Assembly (NCBI GenBank): GCA_002315875.1
Contig: DCIL01000012.1
Coordinates: 3,838-9,099 of the forward strand
DNA length: 5,262 nucleotides
Reading direction: 5' to 3'
DNA from: Verrucomicrobia bacterium UBA1727
GTDB lineage: Bacteria > Verrucomicrobiota > Kiritimatiellia > RFP12 > UBA1067
Below the pieces are notes generated by a model. It was not told the origin of the DNA and made no database searches. It saw nothing but the letters and a program-made list of their open reading frames with translations. Shown piece by piece: positions 1 through 4,813 of the stretch (the stretch's first letter is position 1; each line of letters opens with the position of its first letter). Position numbers and translations under genes: made by a program.

Positions 1-1078
1 ACATGCGTTGCAGGTTGCGGTTGCGACAATCAGACGCTCCCGCCTTTGTCGGACGGACGCGCATCGTCCCCGGATTGCGGAACTCGAAACGATCCGGCCA
101 CTTGGTAATCAGAACCGCCGTTGATTCGTTATAGTTCGCATGGATGAGCGTATTCACGACGGCCTCTCGGACGGCAATATGCGTCGGCAACTCATTCACG
201 CGCAACAGGTTCTCATCCAGCACAAACGGCGTCTTCAACGACTCGTAGAGCTTACGAGTCACGCGCTGACAATAGGCGAAGAGATTTCCCGGCCAGGTGT
301 CGTCCGTAATAAGCCGGTCTATCCAACGATCCGTCGCCTTCTGCGTCGCGGCATATTCGCGATAATCGACCATGTAGCTCGGGACGAGACGAAGGATATG
401 ACGCAGCTTCCCGAACATGAGAAGCCCCGCCAATGTGAGCCCCTTCGCGCCCGTCCCGCGATCCGAGTCGAAACCGCCAATGGCCTCCAAAAAGCCCGCA
501 TCGTCCATTTCCGTATACGGATGCAGCGGATTGCGATTCGCAAAGAGTTGCCGGTAGGCGCGAAAGGTCTCCGGATTGAGATCGTCCAAGGTGTACTTGT
601 TGAAAACGCGACCATCATATGAATCCGTCTTCTCGGCGATCATGCGATCGACTTCACGCGTCGGACATTTGTAGTCGCCTTCATTGCGACGGCGGTAGGT
701 TCCGCCGTAAGGGTTGCCGTTGATGAAAACTGGCTTGTCGCCGCGCGGCGCTTCAGGGACACGGACAACGATGATCGTCTCATTCCCACAGACGATCTTC
801 TCAACATCACGGTCGCGAAGCAGATTGACGTTGCACTTCGTCCGGTTGTTGACGATGTTGAAAAGATCCTGAATCTGCCGGTCGGGGTTCGCCACGCCAA
901 CAATCTCAAACTCCGCACCCTGCTGACGCACTCCCAGCAGAATCACCCCGCCGACCGTATTAGCAAATGCCGAATACGACTCCCAAAGACTTGTCGACAG
1001 TTTCTCACGCGACAGCTTGCATTCGACCTGCACGCTCTCGCCTTGCGCAATCAGCTTCTTCAATTCGGTTTCAATCAT
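1..1078 (-). CDS. AlbA_2 (Schlafen-type) domain protein with RecG-like ATPase region, 3' end cut off
   Basis: The frame is open from an ATG at 1078 to the left edge, giving the first 359 residues; members of this family usually run to roughly 400-550 residues, so the C-terminus is missing. The N-terminal third reads as an AlbA_2 domain: an E-x-K-type start (VQVECKLS, about residues 16-23), then SYSAFANTVGGVILLGV (about 34-50), the typical nucleic-acid-binding fold signature. Near the visible end are REAVVNTLIHANY (304-316) and FEFRNPGTM (331-339), which match the GHKL-type ATPase motifs of the 'RecG-related ATP-binding/transcriptional regulator' family, followed by CRNRNLQ resembling the family's SRNPxL box. 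It is not the RecG helicase: helicase motifs are absent. Family members are predicted cytoplasmic ATP- and nucleic-acid-binding proteins; the precise role is unknown, some being regulatory and some linked to defence regions. A GAGG ribosome site lies 7 nt before the start, which supports it. Confidence 0.88.
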   Translation of the reverse strand, partial: MIETELKKLIAQGESVQVECKLSREKLSTSLWESYSAFANTVGGVILLGVRQQGAEFEIVGVANPDRQIQDLFNIVNNRTKCNVNLLRDRDVEKIVCGNETIIVVRVPEAPRGDKPVFINGNPYGGTYRRRNEGDYKCPTREVDRMIAEKTDSYDGRVFNKYTLDDLNPETFRAYRQLFANRNPLHPYTEMDDAGFLEAIGGFDSDRGTGAKGLTLAGLLMFGKLRHILRLVPSYMVDYREYAATQKATDRWIDRLITDDTWPGNLFAYCQRVTRKLYESLKTPFVLDENLLRVNELPTHIAVREAVVNTLIHANYNESTAVLITKWPDRFEFRNPGTMRVRPTKAGASDCRNRNLQRM

Positions 1079-1085
1079 GTCTCAA

Positions 1086-1089
1086 CCTC
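1086..1089 (-). promoter_or_regulatory. Ribosome binding site of the AlbA_2 gene
   Basis: GAGG on the minus strand lies 7 nt before the ATG at 1078. This is a good Shine-Dalgarno match and fixes the start of the AlbA_2/ATPase gene. Confidence 0.65.
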
Positions 1090-1103
1090 ATTCCTTGATT
1101 GGA

Positions 1104-1116
1104 ATTATATCAAATT
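1104..1116 (-). promoter_or_regulatory. Probable extended -10 promoter of the AlbA_2 gene
   Basis: On the minus strand the 38-bp gap after the beta-helix gene contains AATTTGATATAAT. TATAAT (1109-1104) is a perfect -10 hexamer and is preceded by TG at the extended -10 position (TGnTATAAT). The -35 position at 17-bp spacing holds only a weak TTCAAC (1132-1127), inside the end of the beta-helix gene. A start about 7 nt downstream would leave a leader of about 19 nt containing the ribosome site. The same 13 bases occur in front of the winged-helix gene. The promoter suggests that the AlbA_2 gene can be transcribed separately from the beta-helix gene. Confidence 0.55.
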
Positions 1117-3237
1117 TCACTGGGGAGTTGAAGTTGAAGAACGCCGTCCGGCGGTCGAGTAGTCCCATGGCTTGAAGCCGAGTTTGAGCGCGGGGGAGGT
1201 CGGCCTGAGACGCCAATCGCCCGCCTTGGGATCGACAAACTGCGGATCACCGATGAAGCCGGATGTCGGTCCGTTGAGCTCGGTAAGTCCGTCGGCACAC
1301 CAGAAGAGGTTGTTCACGAACTTCACCTTCGCCGTGCCGTCTCGGAGCGTGTTCCAGCCAGACCGCACGTACGCTGGACCTTCCAGCCAGTAGATGATGT
1401 TCCGCTCGAACCTGACCTGCGGATGCTTCTCGACACGCGAGACGCAGAGCTTGCTCGTGCCACCGTTCACCAACACGCAGTTGACGACCTCGTTGCTACG
1501 TCCGAAGTGGAGGTGATACGAATCGGCCGTCGTGTTGACGACGAGGTTGTTCTCCCAATGGACGCCCTCCGAGCCCTCATCGTTGTACATACCCCAGCCG
1601 CCGTAGGAGATCGAATCGACGTTCATAATCACGTTATTGGTGACGACCGTCCCGAACGAGGTCCCGAGCGTATAAATGCCGCCCATGTCGGCCATCTTGT
1701 GCTGACCGATGTTCGTGATGCGGTTGAACGAGATCTCGTTGCGCTGGGCGTAGCTGCCCCAGTATCCCCACGTCCAGCCGACGGAGATGCCGGTGTAGTA
1801 AATGTCCGTTATCTCGTTGTGCGTCACCTTCGTGTCCGCCGCGTGGGTGAGCACGATGCCGCAGCCCTCGGGATTGACGCGTCCGCACTGGCGGATGAGG
1901 TTGTCATCGATCACGTTGAAGCGGACCGCTCGCGGACTCGTATCGACGAGGCGTTTCGTCGGGAGCGGATGATTCCACTGCTCCTTCAGGTTCGCAAATT
2001 TGGGATTGGCTTTCTTGAGCTGATTTTGCTCCGCATTGCCGAGCCAGATGCCGCCCGCGCCGACATCAACGATCTCGCACGAGACGATCGCGTTCGAGAC
2101 GCAGCCGTCCCCGAAGCGGAAGGCGTAGTTCTCAGTGTTGAAGACGCGGCACTTCTCGAAGCGGAGCCGATGCGCCCCCTCACCGTAAACCGTGCCGCCT
2201 GTCAGTCGCGCCGCCTGAAGGAGATACTGCTTCACCGCGCCGTTCGGTGCGACGTCACCGTCCGTGCGCGAAGCCGTGAAGCCGAGGCCCTTAAAGACGA
2301 GATCGTGGACGAACACGCCCCTCTTGAGATCGCCTCTGAATTCGACGAGCGAGACGAGACGCGCCGTCGGTGCGATCGCCTCGAACGCCGCAAGCGTTTC
2401 GCCAGCGCACGGACGGTACTTTATCCGTCCCGCCTTCACGTCGTAGAACCACTGGCCGGGCTCGGTGAAGCCCGCTGCGACATTCTCAAGGTAGAAGTAG
2501 TTGGGCGCGTGACCATTCCAGGCCTTCCAGCTGACGATCTTGTTGCGGCCACGGACGGTAATCGTGCCGGTCGCCGCATCGTAGGACTCGACGGGATAGG
2601 CCGCATACGCCCACTTGACGAAAACGCGCCACTGGGCGGCGTCGAGCTCGGCCTGCGAAAGCCCCGCGAGGGCCTCCAGTCCCTTCTCGTTCACGGTCGC
2701 CCGCTCAATGTAGTTCGTGATACCGTCCTCGACGATCGGCTCCTCCTGCCAGGTCTTCACATGAAACGCCCCCTTCCGCGGCAGACGCGCGCGATCGGCA
2801 CGCCTTCCGTTCACATAGAGCGACTCGAAGAAGACCGGCTCTCCCTCCTTGTTCTTCGGAATAGGCGCGGACCAGACGCCCTCGCCGTCGTCCCGCCAGT
2901 TCGTCAGGACCGCACCTCCCGAGAGGACGGCCCCGTCCGCACCGATCCACGTGACGGGGGCTTCGGGTGTGCCGGAGTCCTCAGGCGTGAAGACGAGCGG
3001 CTCCGCAAGCGGATAGACGCCCGGCGCCACACGGACGGTCCAGGCGGACCTGTCACCCGCGCGCTTGGCCGCACGGATTTTCTCGACCGCTCCCTGCGGA
3101 GAGAGACCGTCCGGAGAGACGACGATTTCTTTTCCGGCAGTTCCCGGCAAGCGCGGCGCAGGCGTATTAGCGAACACACACATCGTGCCGACGGCCACGG
3201 CAGCGCACACCGAAAGAGAGACAATGCGTTTCGTCAT
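1117..3237 (-). CDS. Secreted right-handed beta-helix protein, GH141-like
   Basis: 706 residues from the ATG at 3237. It begins with a signal peptide: MTKR, then a hydrophobic stretch to about residue 22, with likely cleavage after VFA (23), so the product is exported. A linker leads to IVVSPDG (38-44) and a stretch with TVRVAPGVYPLAEPLVF (67-83), the opening pattern of polysaccharide-active beta-helix proteins. The middle and C-terminal parts carry repeated N-x-I/V rungs, for example THNEITDIYYTGISVGWTWG (around 472-491), a GGIYTLG turn (around 519-525) and HLHFGRSNEVVN (around 573-584). It ends with WRLRPTSPALKLGFKPWD, the usual closing motif. This resembles GH141 (characterised as alpha-L-fucosidase and xylanase) more than pectate lyases, but I cannot assign substrate or catalytic residues. 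The reading frame extends upstream to a TTG at 3339 touching the regulator's stop; the signal peptide argues for 3237. No strong ribosome site precedes 3237: AAGG lies about 20 nt away. Confidence 0.85.
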   Translation of the reverse strand: MTKRIVSLSVCAAVAVGTMCVFANTPAPRLPGTAGKEIVVSPDGLSPQGAVEKIRAAKRAGDRSAWTVRVAPGVYPLAEPLVFTPEDSGTPEAPVTWIGADGAVLSGGAVLTNWRDDGEGVWSAPIPKNKEGEPVFFESLYVNGRRADRARLPRKGAFHVKTWQEEPIVEDGITNYIERATVNEKGLEALAGLSQAELDAAQWRVFVKWAYAAYPVESYDAATGTITVRGRNKIVSWKAWNGHAPNYFYLENVAAGFTEPGQWFYDVKAGRIKYRPCAGETLAAFEAIAPTARLVSLVEFRGDLKRGVFVHDLVFKGLGFTASRTDGDVAPNGAVKQYLLQAARLTGGTVYGEGAHRLRFEKCRVFNTENYAFRFGDGCVSNAIVSCEIVDVGAGGIWLGNAEQNQLKKANPKFANLKEQWNHPLPTKRLVDTSPRAVRFNVIDDNLIRQCGRVNPEGCGIVLTHAADTKVTHNEITDIYYTGISVGWTWGYWGSYAQRNEISFNRITNIGQHKMADMGGIYTLGTSFGTVVTNNVIMNVDSISYGGWGMYNDEGSEGVHWENNLVVNTTADSYHLHFGRSNEVVNCVLVNGGTSKLCVSRVEKHPQVRFERNIIYWLEGPAYVRSGWNTLRDGTAKVKFVNNLFWCADGLTELNGPTSGFIGDPQFVDPKAGDWRLRPTSPALKLGFKPWDYSTAGRRSSTSTPQ

Positions 3238-3335
3238 GTTATGTGTAACTATGTTCACCTTTTTGTCGCCTCTGTGCCTCTGCGGGCGACTATAGCGCCT
3301 CATAGACGACCATCGTCTCGCAGTCTCCTTCAACT
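3238..3335 (-). other. 98-bp leader between regulator and beta-helix gene, with two small hairpins
   Basis: This gap holds two small inverted repeats: AGACGA/TCGTCT with a 3-nt loop at 3304-3318 and GGCG/CGCC with a 7-nt loop at 3285-3299. Neither is followed by a T-run on the minus strand, so they do not look like an intrinsic terminator. TATAGT (3294-3289) in the second loop is a possible -10, with no convincing -35. A partly repeated purine-rich stretch (AGAGGC twice, 8 nt apart, within 3268-3284) follows. Whether the beta-helix gene has its own promoter or reads through from the regulator cannot be decided. Confidence 0.3.
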
Positions 3336-3884
3336 TCAAGCCGACAACTCGACGATACGCTGCGCGATCGGATCTGGCGGGGGTTGGTAGACATAGGTGT
3401 CGTCATGGCCTAACCTCAGCAGCCCGCAATCACAGGCCGGTTCAAGATCGCGAGTAATGATGCGAGTCGGCTTGTTGTATTTCTCAGCCAGCGCGATTTT
3501 GTCTCCGTTCCCGCCCTGCGCGATATAGGCGACCATGCGCGCCCGCGCCGCGTTTCCCATCACGCCGAGAATCGACACAAACGACATGTCGCAGTCCGCC
3601 TTCTGAAAACGCCGATACATCATGCAGGCGATTTCGGCGATTTTTGCCGTTGCCTCGGAACTGTCTGCATAATACCCGACGAGACGGCCGCCGCGCTCCC
3701 TTCGCAACAATCCGAGCTCGTGGAGTTGCTTAAGATACTGGCTCGTCGCCGACTGTCCAAGACCGGACTCCTCCACGGCCTCATTGACCGTTGAGCCGGA
3801 CGCCTTCAACCTGTAAATCCGTTTGAGCAATCCAAGTCGCTCAGGATTGTTCAGTTTTCTGCAAAATTCCCAAAGTTCCTTCAT
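3336..3884 (-). CDS. Winged-helix regulator, ArsR-like, with two wHTH domains
   Basis: 182 residues, cytoplasmic, no membrane segment. The first winged helix covers about residues 10-72: NNPERLGLLKRIY begins the fold, GLGQSATSQYLKQLHELGLL (41-60) is a clear recognition-helix region of the ArsR pattern, and RRERGGRLVGYY (61-72) is the wing. A second, more diverged winged helix covers about 101-167: MGNAARARMVAYIAQ, a recognition-helix candidate around NKPTRIITRDLEPACDCGLL (137-156) and a wing ending DDTYVYQP. CDC (151-153) with other cysteines at 8, 87 and 98 could be redox- or metal-sensitive, but no standard ArsR metal box is recognisable. AGAAGG lies 10 nt before the ATG. Two 26-bp palindromes lie directly upstream, bracketing its promoter, so autorepression is likely. 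The expected role is a DNA-binding repressor; the signal is unknown. The 170-bp upstream gap suggests its own transcription unit rather than simple read-through from the phosphoesterase. Confidence 0.82.
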   Translation of the reverse strand: MKELWEFCRKLNNPERLGLLKRIYRLKASGSTVNEAVEESGLGQSATSQYLKQLHELGLLRRERGGRLVGYYADSSEATAKIAEIACMMYRRFQKADCDMSFVSILGVMGNAARARMVAYIAQGGNGDKIALAEKYNKPTRIITRDLEPACDCGLLRLGHDDTYVYQPPPDPIAQRIVELSA

Positions 3885-3911
3885 CGTCTCACCACCTTCT
3901 CCCTCACAGCA

Positions 3912-3937
3912 AATCCCGATATTATAATATGTGGATT
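3912..3937. promoter_or_regulatory. Palindromic operator candidate, site 1
   Basis: 26-bp near-palindrome: AATCC, CG, core ATATTATAATAT (a perfect 12-bp palindrome), GT, GGATT. Only the two base pairs just inside each arm break the symmetry. It begins 27 nt upstream of the winged-helix start and overlaps the 3' half of that gene's -10 and the expected start site, the classic position for a repressor site. Two more copies are at 3969-3994 and 4763-4788. The core holds TATAAT on both strands, so it could also act as a promoter element itself. Confidence 0.75.
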
Positions 3938-3963
3938 ATATCAAATTGGGCAACTGTCCTCAA
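3935..3963 (-). promoter_or_regulatory. Promoter of the winged-helix gene
   Basis: On the minus strand, TTGAGG (3963-3958) and TATAAT (3940-3935) are separated by exactly 17 bp, and the -10 is preceded by TG as an extended -10. A start near 3928 would fall inside palindrome site 1, and site 2 ends 5 bp upstream of the -35. The resulting leader would be about 43 nt. Confidence 0.6.
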
Positions 3964-3968
3964 CCTGT

Positions 3969-3994
3969 AATCCAAATATTACAATATGTGGATT
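3969..3994. promoter_or_regulatory. Palindromic operator candidate, site 2
   Basis: Second 26-bp copy: AATCC, AA, core ATATTACAATAT, GT, GGATT. The single T-to-C change in the core breaks the central pair, so it may be a weaker site. It has the same orientation as site 1, with a centre-to-centre distance of 57 bp. It lies just upstream of the -35 of the winged-helix gene and downstream of the phosphoesterase stop. Confidence 0.7.
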
Positions 3995-4054
3995 CGGGTT
4001 GTGCGCTTTTTCCGTTTCCGTCTGATCGTTTATTGTAGAGTACCAGGTAACGTC

Positions 4055-4747
4055 TCAAAGCTCTACGACGAACGGCTCATAAGCGATTCGATAGTCCTCG
4101 TCCAACCGCGAAACATTGCGAATCGTGGTTGCACCGCCGTCAGGATGCTCAATCACAAGCGGATTGTGATCGCCCGAGTGGATATGTCCGCAAAGGACGT
4201 AGCGCGGCCGAGCGCGAGTGATTGCCTCCGCCAGTTCGACACTTCCATAGTGAGGCGAATTGGTGTCGATGGACACATCAACCTTCTGATGACGGATCCT
4301 GGGCGGTGTGTGCGTAAGCAAAATGTCGATGCCAGACGGAATCGCGTCAAAAGCATCGAGAAGCGCATGTCCATCACGCGATGCCTCAAAGGCCCACACG
4401 CCATTGATGTGCGGCACCCACGGCGTACCATACAGCCGAAGACCATCGACTTCATCTGCCGCGTCGATCAGCAGCTTCACATTCGCAGGCCATTTGATCT
4501 GCGCAAGCTGCTGCGACTCTTGCGCGAAAAGGTCGTGATTGCCAGGTATCAGCCGAAACTGCGTCTTCGGATAAGCCGCGCACCACGCGCAAAACTTCCG
4601 CTGCACCCAGTCCACCTGATTGCAGACACCAATGAAATCAATCCGCTCCAGCCGAGCAAAGTCACCGGCGATAAGAACCAAATCCGCACCCTTCGGATCA
4701 AGTCCATCAAGCTGTCCATGCATGTCAGATATCGCATAGAGTTTCAT
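4055..4747 (-). CDS. Calcineurin-like metallophosphoesterase, MPPED/239FB type
   Basis: 230 residues with the full set of metallophosphoesterase motifs in order: SDMHG (7-11; D8 and H10), AGDF (27-30; D29), PGNHD (68-72; N70 and H71), THTPP (145-149; H146) and CGHIHSGDH (186-194; H188 and H190). These residues bind the two metal ions of a phosphomono- or phosphodiesterase centre. The YGTPWVP segment (106-112) and NVSRLDEDY near the end are typical of the MPPED1/2-like (239FB) subgroup, some members of which have shown cyclic-nucleotide phosphodiesterase activity in vitro; the natural substrate here is unknown. No signal peptide is visible, so it is cytoplasmic. An earlier in-frame ATG at 4771 lies inside the third palindrome and adds eight non-homologous residues. 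The ATG at 4747, 5 nt after GGGAGG, is the better start. Confidence 0.9.
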   Translation of the reverse strand: MKLYAISDMHGQLDGLDPKGADLVLIAGDFARLERIDFIGVCNQVDWVQRKFCAWCAAYPKTQFRLIPGNHDLFAQESQQLAQIKWPANVKLLIDAADEVDGLRLYGTPWVPHINGVWAFEASRDGHALLDAFDAIPSGIDILLTHTPPRIRHQKVDVSIDTNSPHYGSVELAEAITRARPRYVLCGHIHSGDHNPLVIEHPDGGATTIRNVSRLDEDYRIAYEPFVVEL

Positions 4748-4752
4748 TTTAT

Positions 4753-4758
4753 CCTCCC
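4753..4758 (-). promoter_or_regulatory. Ribosome binding site deciding the phosphoesterase start
   Basis: GGGAGG on the minus strand is 5 nt before the ATG at 4747. It is the strongest ribosome site in the window and argues against the upstream in-frame ATG at 4771. Confidence 0.8.
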
Positions 4759-4762
4759 AAGA

Positions 4763-4788
4763 AATCCACATATTATAATATCTGGATT
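4763..4788. promoter_or_regulatory. Palindromic operator candidate, site 3, overlapping the phosphoesterase promoter
   Basis: Third 26-bp copy: AATCC, AC, core ATATTATAATAT, CT, GGATT. It lies 15 nt upstream of the phosphoesterase ATG and is inverted relative to sites 1 and 2, judged by the conserved AATCCACATATT half. TATAAT on the minus strand (4777-4772), within the core, is the only good -10 ahead of this gene; no matching -35 is seen at 16-18 bp (a TTGACT at 4817-4812 is too far, 34 bp upstream). If this -10 is used, transcription would start near 4765 with an approximately 18-nt leader, and a protein bound here would directly block it. Confidence 0.72.
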
Positions 4789-4813
4789 TTCAAATGGATC
4801 CGTTAGCTCATAG

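Noticed and set aside
140..622. Plus-strand open frame of 160 codons at the left end
   Set aside because: It lies opposite the AlbA_2/ATPase gene, which shows family motifs throughout; no motif is seen in this frame.
3285..3318. Intrinsic terminator after the regulator gene
   Set aside because: Stems are short and no T-run follows on the minus strand.
3238..3339. TTG start at 3339, overlapping the regulator stop, for the beta-helix gene
   Set aside because: It would put a 34-residue basic, non-conserved tail before a clear signal peptide. Translational coupling is conceivable, but export requires the start near 3237.
1423..3390. Long plus-strand open frame of 655 codons opposite the beta-helix gene
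   Set aside because: Its product is rich in Arg, Asp and Val without any fold pattern, and it mirrors the codon structure of a clearly homologous minus-strand gene with a signal peptide. It is an antisense shadow in GC-rich DNA.
4748..4771. Upstream ATG at 4771 as the phosphoesterase start
   Set aside because: It lies inside the palindrome, has no ribosome site, and adds residues before the conserved MKLYAISDMHG start, which has GGGAGG at the right distance.
3912..4788. CRISPR array or tandem repeat
   Set aside because: The three repeats are unevenly spaced (57 bp and about 795 bp between centres), occur in both orientations, and a gene lies between two of them.
3986..4813. Plus-strand open frame of 275 codons opposite the phosphoesterase
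   Set aside because: The opposite strand encodes all metallophosphoesterase motifs in order. The plus-strand product shows no recognisable domain, and its ATG merely arises from the palindrome sequence.
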